A DNA stretch of 64,000 nucleotides from an uncultured Bacteroides sp. (GTDB taxonomy: Bacteria > Bacteroidota > Bacteroidia > Bacteroidales > Bacteroidaceae): the NCBI RefSeq assembly GCF_900547205.1, contig NZ_URFY01000002.1:121141-185140 (forward strand), read 5' to 3'. Shown here piece after piece: positions 26,720-34,998 of the stretch. The translations under genes were made by a program, and so were the position numbers. Position 1 is the stretch's first letter. The number at the start of each line of letters is the position of its first letter. The notes beneath the pieces are model-generated. The model saw only the letters and a list, made by a program, of their open reading frames with translations. It ran no database searches and was not told the origin of the DNA.

Positions 26720-27870
26720 TTCCTAAGCGTATCTATAAGTTGATTGACTTCATTTTCAGTGATATCTGCCGTTAGTGAGAAGCGGATGCGCGAAGTTCCC
26801 TCGGGCACAGTAGGCGGGCGCACGGGCAGTGCGTAGAATCCTTTGCGTTGAAGTTCCTCCGCTTTTAGTATCGCATCTTCACTGCTACCCACAATCATAG
26901 GGACGATATGGCTGTCCGTGGGGCAGTGACACCCTATTTCCGTAAGAGCGTCTTTTAGTTTGCTACTGATTCTCAGCAGATGCACCCTTTTATCCTGAAA
27001 GCTGGATAAGTGTTTCAGCACCCACGAAGTCCACTGAATATTAATAGGTGGAAGGGCAGTGGTGAAGATGAACGTGCGCATTTTATTAATAAGATAGTCG
27101 CGTATCAACTGTCGGCAGACAATGTAAGCACCCACCGAAGCGATAGCCTTACCGAAAGTTCCTACCAGAAAGTCAATATCCGCGATGCAATCCTGCTCTT
27201 CGGCACATCCTAGTCCATTCTCTCCGCGTACGCCGAAGGCGTGAGCCTCATCTACATAAAGAAGCACGTTGGAGTAGTTCTTTTTCAGCCGGACGAGGGC
27301 ACGGAGGTCGGTTGCATCTCCGTCCATGCTGAATATACTTTCGGTGACGATGATGATTTGCTCATACGTATGGTGATTTTCGTCTATCAAGCGTTGGAGC
27401 TGCATAGCATCATTGTGGCGATAGCGAATACACTTAGCCGACGATAATCGTATTCCATCTATCAGGCTTGCGTGCACCAGTTTATCGGCAAGAATCAATG
27501 TTCGTGCATTGCTCACCGCCGGGAGGATTCCGGTGTTGGCATGATATCCGCTATTGAATACGAGTGCGCTTTCCGTGCCGAAGAGTGCTGCCAATTGCTG
27601 CTCTAATTCCTGATAATGGGCGAAGTTGCCCGTCAGCAGGCGGGAAGAGGAGGAAGTGGGTAAAAAAGTCTCGGGAGTGATGTTCTTTAAGAAGCCTTCC
27701 TTCAATGATAAGTCAACGGTTAAACCCAGATAATCGTTGGAAGATAGGTTCAACATTCGTTGTCCGTTGACGATTACATCCCGTCCATCGTGCATCAACG
27801 GTGGGAGAGAGCGATAATTTCTTTTCTCCTTTAATGTAAAGAGTTCTTTATTTATAGAGTCTAAAGTCAT
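26716..27870 (-). CDS. bioF: 8-amino-7-oxononanoate synthase
   Basis: 384 residues. PLP-dependent condensation of pimeloyl-ACP with alanine. Visible: NLSSNDYLGLT, FNSGYHANTGILPAV, ESIFSMDGD, VDEAHAFGVRGENGLG and the PLP-lysine motif GTFGKAIASVGAYI. It is the first gene of the tightly overlapping bioFGCD unit. The 202-bp gap upstream to bioBA is occupied by dyad array B, so whether bioF is read from the bioBA promoter or its own is unclear. Confidence 0.95.
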   Translation of the reverse strand: MTLDSINKELFTLKEKRNYRSLPPLMHDGRDVIVNGQRMLNLSSNDYLGLTVDLSLKEGFLKNITPETFLPTSSSSRLLTGNFAHYQELEQQLAALFGTESALVFNSGYHANTGILPAVSNARTLILADKLVHASLIDGIRLSSAKCIRYRHNDAMQLQRLIDENHHTYEQIIIVTESIFSMDGDATDLRALVRLKKNYSNVLLYVDEAHAFGVRGENGLGCAEEQDCIADIDFLVGTFGKAIASVGAYIVCRQLIRDYLINKMRTFIFTTALPPINIQWTSWVLKHLSSFQDKRVHLLRISSKLKDALTEIGCHCPTDSHIVPMIVGSSEDAILKAEELQRKGFYALPVRPPTVPEGTSRIRFSLTADITENEVNQLIDTLRK

Positions 27871-27904
27871 ATTGATTGGTTATTAAGAGGCAAGTGTACG
27901 TACA

Positions 27905-28053
27905 GTTATCCCACAGGGCACAATTTGTTTCCCTAGGGGTAACAGTTTGTTTCATGCAATGAAACAGACCGTAACAAGCAATGAAACGATGTGTAACAAG
28001 CAATGTAACGACTCGTATCAAGCAATGATACGAAACGCCACTTTGTGAGTGCC
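27905..28053. repeat. Array B: seven 22-bp dyad-symmetric units between bioBA and bioF
   Basis: 17-bp dyads plus 5-bp spacers start exactly every 22 bp at 27905, 27927, 27949, 27971, 27993, 28015 and 28037. The clearest are GTTTCATGCAATGAAAC (27949) and GTATCAAGCAATGATAC (28015), each with perfect but different 6-bp arms; the units at 27971 and 27993 have 1-2 arm mismatches. The unit at 27905 is weak; those at 27927 and 28037 have one mismatch each. The outer GT...AC is nearly constant while the inner arm bases change on both sides. Confidence 0.85.
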
Positions 28054-28072
28054 CCTAGTATCCTTATATTTG

Positions 28073-30487
28073 TCATAATTCCTTTACTATCTTTAGCAAT
28101 CCTGAAGTCAGTTTTCCCAGTTGTTCCGGCGAAATGATGAACGGAGGCATCAGGTAAACCAGTTTGCTGAAGGGGCGCACCCAGATTCCTTCTTCCACAA
28201 ATCTTCGTTGCATAAATGCCATGTCTACCGGACGCTTCATCTCAATCACTCCGATGGCGCCCAATATCCGTACGTCTGCCACTTGCGGAAGTTCTTTTGC
28301 CGGAGCCAGTTCTTCTCTCAATTGAGCTTCAATCCGTTCCACCTTCTCATGCCAGCCCGATTCGAGCAGTAGGCGGACAGAAGCACAGGCAACAGCGCAA
28401 GCCAACGGATTGCCCATAAAGGTAGGTCCGTGCATGAAAGCTCCCGGTGCATGATTGGAAATGGTGTCTGCCACGAGATTGCTAGTCAATACGGCGGATA
28501 GCGTCATATATCCTCCCGTCAGAGATTTCCCGATACACATGATATCCGGTTCCACACCCGCGTGTTCCCAAGCAAAGAGTTTGCCCGTGCGTCCGAATCC
28601 CGTTGCTATTTCATCGAAGATAAGCAAGATTCCATACTCACGGCAAAGCTTCTCCGCTTCGCGCAAATACTGAGGATGATAAAACCACATACCGCCTGCA
28701 CCCTGAACAATCGGTTCGAGAATCAGTGCCGCCAGTTCTCCCGAATGCTTCTCAATCGCCTCCCTTAATGGTAAAATATCATCCGGATTCCATTCTCCAT
28801 CAAACCGGGAAGCAGGCGCCGGAACAAAATAACGCACGGGCAGCGAAGAGCCGAACAGACTATGCATCCCCGTCACAGGGTCGCAAACAGACATAGCATT
28901 CCAAGTATCTCCGTGATAACCGGAACGTATCGTTACGAAATTACTCTTTTCGGGCTTTCCTGCTGCATACCAATACTGCACCGCCATCTTCAAAGCCACT
29001 TCCACTGCCACTGAGCCGGAATCTGCATAGAATATCTTCTGCATGGAAGGAGGAACCAGCGGCAGCAGCAGTTTCCCCAATTCAATCGCCGGATCGTGGG
29101 TCAATCCGCCGAACATGACGTGAGACATCTTATCCAATTGACTTTTAGCAGCTTCGTTCAGCACCGGATGATTGTAGCCGTGCACCGCACACCACCACGA
29201 CGACATTCCTTCAATCAACGTTCTTCCATCCTCAAGAGTAATGGTCGCCCCGTCCGCCCGTTTCACTTTATAGACAGGCAGCGGATCGGTAGTAGAAGTG
29301 TAAGGATGCCAAATATGTTCGCGGTCGAACTGGGAAGCGGCAAAATGATACCCTTCCTCTTGAATCATCTTCTTATCTTCCGACACTTTAGAGCCAAGCG
29401 TAGTCAGTAAATCGCCTACGATTGCCGAATTGATTCCGATATACAACGCCTTGTGCATCGCTTCGGAAGAGAGTTGCGAACGCCCTCCTGCGAAACGCAG
29501 AAAAGCAGTGGGGTTGATAAAACGGAACAGAGCGATTGTTCTTAATATCTCCTCCTCAGTCAGCGGCTTTTCGTTTTCCAACGGCGTTCCCGGAATGGGG
29601 CTTAACAGGTTGATAGGGATGGACTGCACCTCTAAGCGGGCAAGAGTAAAGGCAAACTCAATGCGTTGCTCCATCGTTTCGCCCATGCCGATGATGCCGC
29701 CGCTGCAAATATCCATTCCCACACGACGTGCGGAAGCGAGCGTCTCTATTTTCTGCTCCTGCGTATGCGTAGAGCAGAGTTGGGAAAAATAAGAAGGAGC
29801 GGTTTCCAGATTGCAGTGATAACGGGTAATCCCCGCATCGTGTAGGGAGCGAAGTTCTTCTTCATTGAGCAACCCCAATGAGGCGCAAAGTTGGATGGAA
29901 GAGTTTCTTCGCATATAGCGAACAGTGTCGCAGAGTCGGGCAATCTGTTTGGAAGAAGGTTTTCGTCCGCTGGTGACGAGTGAGAAACGATTGACGTCTT
30001 GGCTTTCGTTGTACTTAGCCTGTCGGAGGCATTCTTCAGCGGGGAGGAGGTCGTAGACTTCGGCTTGAGTCTTGTAGTGGGAAGATTGTGCACACCATTT
30101 GCAGTTCTCCGGACATCGGCCGGACTTGGCGTTGATGATGGAACACATATCAAATTCGTGCGAAGCACGTGCCATGGTAATCTCGTGCGCAGCGGCATAA
30201 AGCCCCTCGCTGTCGGCCATGTTGGCCAGCCAGGCGGCTTGGTCGGGCGATATGTCGATGCCTGCCAATACCTGGTCTTTGATTTCTTGGATTGTCATAA
30301 ATGTATGATAAGGGATAGTTTGAGCAGCATTTTGCTTGCGAAGAGCAATGTCTATCACGTTGGTGTGTAGATGTCCGATATGGAATTGACGTCCCATACT
30401 GGCAAAGGCCGCATAGTTCTTCCTGCCCCAGTAGCGGAAGCGGGAAAGCAGCGTGCGTGTAGCCTGTATGTGGGATTGCTTCTTCAT
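28073..30487 (-). CDS. bioBA: Fused biotin synthase / DAPA aminotransferase (BioB-BioA)
   Basis: 804 residues from the ATG at 30487. BioB (about 64-390) is a radical-SAM enzyme with CPENCKWCAQSSHY, the CxxxCxxC cluster at Cys125/129/132. It inserts sulphur into dethiobiotin. BioA (about 395-804) is a class III PLP aminotransferase: IWHPYTS, SGYHGDTWNAMSVCDP, IFDEIATGFGRTGKLFAWEH and PLP-Lys in CIGKSLTGGYM. It makes diaminopelargonic acid, two steps before BioB. Residues 1-63 precede the normal BioB start (MTIQEIKDQ, ATG at 30298). They contain RYWGRKNYAAFASMGRQFHI, resembling short leader peptides I recall upstream of Bacteroidetes TonB/B12 genes. The promoter at 30522-30551 transcribes both starts, so the long form is possible. 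Confidence 0.92.
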   Translation of the reverse strand: MKKQSHIQATRTLLSRFRYWGRKNYAAFASMGRQFHIGHLHTNVIDIALRKQNAAQTIPYHTFMTIQEIKDQVLAGIDISPDQAAWLANMADSEGLYAAAHEITMARASHEFDMCSIINAKSGRCPENCKWCAQSSHYKTQAEVYDLLPAEECLRQAKYNESQDVNRFSLVTSGRKPSSKQIARLCDTVRYMRRNSSIQLCASLGLLNEEELRSLHDAGITRYHCNLETAPSYFSQLCSTHTQEQKIETLASARRVGMDICSGGIIGMGETMEQRIEFAFTLARLEVQSIPINLLSPIPGTPLENEKPLTEEEILRTIALFRFINPTAFLRFAGGRSQLSSEAMHKALYIGINSAIVGDLLTTLGSKVSEDKKMIQEEGYHFAASQFDREHIWHPYTSTTDPLPVYKVKRADGATITLEDGRTLIEGMSSWWCAVHGYNHPVLNEAAKSQLDKMSHVMFGGLTHDPAIELGKLLLPLVPPSMQKIFYADSGSVAVEVALKMAVQYWYAAGKPEKSNFVTIRSGYHGDTWNAMSVCDPVTGMHSLFGSSLPVRYFVPAPASRFDGEWNPDDILPLREAIEKHSGELAALILEPIVQGAGGMWFYHPQYLREAEKLCREYGILLIFDEIATGFGRTGKLFAWEHAGVEPDIMCIGKSLTGGYMTLSAVLTSNLVADTISNHAPGAFMHGPTFMGNPLACAVACASVRLLLESGWHEKVERIEAQLREELAPAKELPQVADVRILGAIGVIEMKRPVDMAFMQRRFVEEGIWVRPFSKLVYLMPPFIISPEQLGKLTSGLLKIVKEL

Positions 30488-30521
30488 CTTAATTTCTTAT
30501 TTACCGTTCGGTTGAACAGCG

Positions 30522-30551
30522 CAAATGTACAAAGATTCTTTGGATAAGCAA
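30522..30551 (-). promoter_or_regulatory. Promoter of bioBA
   Basis: On the minus strand TTG (30549-30551) and TACATTTG (30522-30529) are separated by 19 bp, a full match to the Bacteroides -33/-7 consensus. Initiation about 7 nt downstream leaves a short leader before the ATG at 30487. Confidence 0.8.
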
Positions 30552-30582
30552 GCGGCTCGCCTATTTCTTGCCGCCCACGGTT

Positions 30583-31692
30583 TTATTTCTTCTGCCGATA
30601 TTGCTTACGTAAATGGAAATTGAAGCCGGCATATATTTGGAGCGTACCGAATCCGTTGTCTACCGAAAAGTTGTTGCGACTGTAATTATAGTTTTTACCT
30701 ACGAATGAAGTACCCACAAAGTACTTCCCGTTATTGTAGACTATGCCTGCACGGAGCAGAAAATCGAGATTGAACTTGCTGTACCATTGTTTTCCTTCCT
30801 GGACTTCGGCATCTACATCGGAAGCCTTATAGGCAAAAGCAGGGGTGAAAGACAGGCAAGCAAGGCAGTTGCGTGCAAAGACCCAGTTGTAAGCATAGCC
30901 GAAACTGATGTTAGCGTTCGTATACTTCACTCTTCGCACTTTCATGCCGGTATTCATTGTCTCTTGAATAAATTCGGGAAGTTGACTGTAGTCGAAGTCG
31001 AGCTTATGCTTCGAGATAGAGAATCCTGCGATGAACGAACCTGCATTTCGCCGTTGATTGGTGGACTGGCTGAAAGCGGCAGGGTAGGAGAATCTTTTGT
31101 TATTAAAGATATAGTAAAGGTTCAGCCCTTTAATGTTCACCTTAAGTCCGTTGAAATTCTCGGAATAGTTGGCGGGAATATCATCGGAGAATCCTTTGAT
31201 TTTATGAATCTTATAGTTATTACCCGTGCGCCGATAGAAAATGTCTACCCCTAGCTTTGAACTGTAGAGACTGAGTTCAAATTCCGTCCCTTTGTTTTTC
31301 CGGTTGGTCTTGCGGGTAATGTCGTCTACGTCTACAGACCACCCTAGGAAAATCCATCGCCAGCCGAAGTAGAGCCCTATCTTGTTGCGGGGATTGGGCG
31401 AGAAGCTCAGCTTCTGCGGGTTGGGCAGGTCGGTGGTGACGGAATAATACTCGAAGTTACTGAAATGAGTCGTCATCAATGCATAATTGAAACGGTTGGG
31501 GCTGATATAAAGTGTGTCGAAATCACTGAAGTTCATAAACTTCTTGATTGCTCTTTTGAAAGGACTGAGTTTGGAAGCGCTCACGGAATCTGTCAGTACG
31601 CTGTCATTCATAAGTAAGTCTTTCCCTTCAGTTTGTGCCTGTAAAGAGAGCGACAGTAGCAGAAATAGATATAGAATAACCTGTTTCACCAT
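30583..31692 (-). CDS. DUF4421 outer-membrane-like protein
   Basis: Start set at the ATG at 31692, which opens a clean signal peptide (VKQVILYLFLLLSLSLQAQ); an upstream start at 31731 would add 13 residues. The remaining 350 or so residues match the Bacteroidetes DUF4421 family: LYISPNRFNYALMTTHFSNF, KIGLYFGWRWIFLGWSVDV and YGAG-poor, aromatic-rich beta strands to the end (GTLQIYAGFNFHLR). Alternating hydrophobic strands suggest a small outer-membrane barrel. Function unknown. Divergent from the SusC/SusD pair. Confidence 0.8.
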   Translation of the reverse strand: MVKQVILYLFLLLSLSLQAQTEGKDLLMNDSVLTDSVSASKLSPFKRAIKKFMNFSDFDTLYISPNRFNYALMTTHFSNFEYYSVTTDLPNPQKLSFSPNPRNKIGLYFGWRWIFLGWSVDVDDITRKTNRKNKGTEFELSLYSSKLGVDIFYRRTGNNYKIHKIKGFSDDIPANYSENFNGLKVNIKGLNLYYIFNNKRFSYPAAFSQSTNQRRNAGSFIAGFSISKHKLDFDYSQLPEFIQETMNTGMKVRRVKYTNANISFGYAYNWVFARNCLACLSFTPAFAYKASDVDAEVQEGKQWYSKFNLDFLLRAGIVYNNGKYFVGTSFVGKNYNYSRNNFSVDNGFGTLQIYAGFNFHLRKQYRQKK

Positions 31693-31853
31693 GAGATTCT
31701 TCGTTCTTGTTATAGATGTTTTTTGTTGCACGAATGTACTATCTTTCGTTGGTTTATACTAATAATCCTCTAAAAAAATGTTTCGTTTCCTAAACAAACA
31801 ACTTCTATATACTGTTAGTTATAACAAGCAAATAAATCCTAAGCCACAAAATT

Positions 31854-34800
31854 ATGAGAATCTATTTACGTTTATTAGTAGCGTTTATTCTGCTTTTTGC
31901 AGTGAACATAGTGTATGCTAAAGCACAGCAGGAGAAGCGCGTGACAGGTACGGTAATCTCTGAAGGGGAGCCGCTGCCGGGAGTCTCCGTACAAGTGAAA
32001 GGAGCCACTGCGGGCACCATCACCGATATTGATGGTAAGTACTCAATCGAAGTCCCTGCTACGGGCACTTTAGTATTTCGTTTTGTGGGAATGCGAACGG
32101 TTGAACAAGCGGTGAATGACCGAAATGTGATTAACGTCACGCTCGAATCGGACAGTCAGGAACTGGATGAAGTGATGGTGGTGGCCTATGCCACTGCCAA
32201 GAAATACAGCTTCACTGGAGCGGCATCGACGATGAAAGCCGGCGAGATTGAGAAACTACAGACTTCCAGCGTATCCCGTGTGCTCGAAGGAACCGTATCG
32301 GGTGTTCAGGCGAGTGCCTCCAGCGGTCAGCCGGGCACGGATGCGGAAATCCGTATTCGCGGTATCGGCTCCATCAACGCTTCCAGTGCACCGCTGTATG
32401 TAGTAGACGGTGTCCCGTTCGATGGTAGCGTCAACTCCATCAATCCGGATGATATCTCCTCGATGACCGTATTGAAAGATGCCGCATCTGCCGCTCTTTA
32501 CGGCTCGCGTGGCGCAAATGGCGTGATTATCATCACCACCAAGCAAGGTCAGCAAGACTCCAAAGCGACAGTGAAGATAAAAGCCTCTTTGGGTGGTTCG
32601 AACCGTGCCGTGCGCGACTATGACCGTGTCAGCACCAATCAGTACTTTGAACTTTACTGGGAGGCACTACGCAATCAGTACGCCAAGAGTTCTGACTATA
32701 CACCCGCCACTGCCGCCGCTCAGGCTTCCAATGACTTAGTAACCAAATTGATGGGTGGAGGACCAAACCCTTACGGACCGCAATATGCCCAACCCGTAGG
32801 CACCGACGGAAAACTGCTGGAAGGCGCACGTCCCCTATGGGATTCCAATTGGAGCGATGCTATGGAGCAACAAGCGCTCCGCACGGAGTTGAACCTAAGT
32901 GTGTCGGGTGGTGGAAAGGCCAATCAGTATTTCTTTTCTGCCGGATATCTGAACGACAAGGGTATTGCACTCGAATCCGGATACCAGCGTTTCAATCTTC
33001 GCTCGAACGTCACCAGTGAGATGACCTCGTGGTTGAAAGGGAGTATCAATCTTAGTTTTGCTCACTCCATGCAGAACTATCCGGTTTCGTCGGATTCAAA
33101 AACCAGTAATGTCATCACAGCAGGACGTACCATGCCCGGTTTTTATCCCATCTACGAGATGAATGCCGACGGCAGCTACAAGCTGGACGATGAAGGAAAC
33201 CGTATCTATGATTTCGGTTCCTACCGCCCTTCCGGCTCGATGGCTAACTGGAACTTACCCGCCACTTTGCCGCAAGACAAGTCGGAACGAATGAAAGATG
33301 AGTTTTCGGGCCGCACCTACTTGGAGGCTACCATCATAGAAGGATTGAAGTTTAAGACGAGTTTCAACTTCGACTTGATTAACTACAATACGCTGGATTA
33401 TACCAATATCAAACTAGGACCTGCCGTACAGAACGGTGGCGGTACAAGCCGGCTAAATTCGCGTACCTTCTCTTGGACCTGGAACAATATTGCCACTTAT
33501 GATAAAACCATCGGCGAACATCATTTCAATGTGCTTGCCGGTATGGAAGCCTACTCTTATCGTTACGACGAACTGACTGCATCGCGCTCGAAGATGGCGC
33601 AGCCCGATATGCCGGAACTGGTGGTGGGCTCGCAGTTGACAGGCGGTTCGGGCTATCGCATTGACTATGCTTTGGTGGGCTATCTTACTCAATTATTATA
33701 TGACTATCGGGATAGATATTTCTTCTCTGCTTCTTATCGCCGCGACGGCTCTTCGCGCTTTGCCCCTCAAACCCGTTGGGGTAACTTCTGGTCGCTCGGT
33801 GCTTCGTGGCGCATCGACAAGGAGAGTTTTATGGCATCCACTACCAATTGGCTTTCGGCCTTGACGCTGAAGATGAGTTACGGAGCACAGGGAAACGATA
33901 ATCTGGGTACGTATTATGCCAGTAAAGGACTCTACACCATTGTCTCCAATCTGGGCGAAAACGCTCTGGTGTCCGACCGCATGGCAACCCCGAACCTGAA
34001 ATGGGAAACGAACCTCAACTTCAACATGGGTATAGACTTCTCGCTGTTCAACAACCGCTTCTCCGGTTCGTTCGATGTATTCAAACGTCGCTCCAAGGAT
34101 TTGCTCTATTCCCGTCCCATCGCTCCCTCACTGGGATACAGGACGATTGACGAGAACGTGGGAGCATTGAAGAATGTAGGTATCGAAATGGTGTTCAACG
34201 GAACGATTATCAACCGGAACGGCTGGGTGTGGAAGCTGGGAATGAACCTGACGCACTATAAGAATAAGGTGACCGACCTGCCGCTGAAGGATATGCCGCA
34301 AAGCGGTGTGAATAAGTTGGAAGTAGGACGTTCTGTCTACGACTTCTACATGATAGAGTGGGCGGGAGTGGACCCGGAAAATGGTAATCCGTTGTGGTAT
34401 ATGGACGAGAAGGATGCCAATGATAATCCGACCGGAAACCGTATCACTACCAGCGATTATGCCTCTGCCACCTATTATTATGTCAACAAATCCTCCCTCC
34501 CGAAGGTATATGGTGGATTTAACACCTCCCTTTCGTGGAAAGGGTTCGACCTCTCGGCGATATTCGCCTATAGTATCGGTGGGTACATCTACAACCGTGA
34601 CATAACGATGATTCTGCACAACGGTAGTCTGGAAGGACGAGACTGGTCGACCGAAATCCTGAATCGCTGGACACCGGACAATCGGTATACGAATGTGCCG
34701 GCTTTGAGCACCACCTCCAACAACTGGAACTCCGCCTCTACCCGTTTCTTGCAGAACAACTCGTATATGCGATTGAAGAACCTGACGCTTTCTTATGAAT

Positions 34801-34982
34801 TGCCGAAGCTGTGGATAAGTAAACTCTCATTGGGCAGTGTGCAGGTATACGTTCAGGGCGATAACCTGTTTACCATTCACCGTAATCAGGGATTGGACCC
34901 CGAACAGGGAATCACCGGTATTACGTATTACCGTTATCCGGCCATGCGCACCATCTCCGGAGGTATAAATGTTTCTTTCTAA
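31854..34982 (+). CDS. SusC-like TonB-dependent glycan/nutrient transporter
   Basis: 1042 residues. Signal peptide (LRLLVAFILLFAVNIVYAKA), CarboxypepD_reg-like domain (about 28-105: VTGTVISEGEPLPGVSVQVK), and the TonB-proximal segment LDEVMVVAYATAKKYSFTGA typical of SusC. The plug has IRGIGSINASSAPLYVVDGV and YGSRGANGVIIITTK, followed by a 22-strand-type barrel to a terminal Phe. It works with the SusD-like lipoprotein encoded 16 bp downstream, forming a lidded outer-membrane importer. Neither glycoside hydrolases nor an ECF sigma/anti-sigma pair sits beside it, so the substrate cannot be guessed and may not be a polysaccharide. Confidence 0.93.
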   Translation: MRIYLRLLVAFILLFAVNIVYAKAQQEKRVTGTVISEGEPLPGVSVQVKGATAGTITDIDGKYSIEVPATGTLVFRFVGMRTVEQAVNDRNVINVTLESDSQELDEVMVVAYATAKKYSFTGAASTMKAGEIEKLQTSSVSRVLEGTVSGVQASASSGQPGTDAEIRIRGIGSINASSAPLYVVDGVPFDGSVNSINPDDISSMTVLKDAASAALYGSRGANGVIIITTKQGQQDSKATVKIKASLGGSNRAVRDYDRVSTNQYFELYWEALRNQYAKSSDYTPATAAAQASNDLVTKLMGGGPNPYGPQYAQPVGTDGKLLEGARPLWDSNWSDAMEQQALRTELNLSVSGGGKANQYFFSAGYLNDKGIALESGYQRFNLRSNVTSEMTSWLKGSINLSFAHSMQNYPVSSDSKTSNVITAGRTMPGFYPIYEMNADGSYKLDDEGNRIYDFGSYRPSGSMANWNLPATLPQDKSERMKDEFSGRTYLEATIIEGLKFKTSFNFDLINYNTLDYTNIKLGPAVQNGGGTSRLNSRTFSWTWNNIATYDKTIGEHHFNVLAGMEAYSYRYDELTASRSKMAQPDMPELVVGSQLTGGSGYRIDYALVGYLTQLLYDYRDRYFFSASYRRDGSSRFAPQTRWGNFWSLGASWRIDKESFMASTTNWLSALTLKMSYGAQGNDNLGTYYASKGLYTIVSNLGENALVSDRMATPNLKWETNLNFNMGIDFSLFNNRFSGSFDVFKRRSKDLLYSRPIAPSLGYRTIDENVGALKNVGIEMVFNGTIINRNGWVWKLGMNLTHYKNKVTDLPLKDMPQSGVNKLEVGRSVYDFYMIEWAGVDPENGNPLWYMDEKDANDNPTGNRITTSDYASATYYYVNKSSLPKVYGGFNTSLSWKGFDLSAIFAYSIGGYIYNRDITMILHNGSLEGRDWSTEILNRWTPDNRYTNVPALSTTSNNWNSASTRFLQNNSYMRLKNLTLSYELPKLWISKLSLGSVQVYVQGDNLFTIHRNQGLDPEQGITGITYYRYPAMRTISGGINVSF

Positions 34983-34998
34983 ATTCAGACTTAAAGTT

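Noticed and set aside
27905..28053. CRISPR array
   Set aside because: Periodicity is 22 bp with 5-bp spacers, and units are palindromes of changing sequence; no constant repeat, no long spacers, no cas genes nearby.
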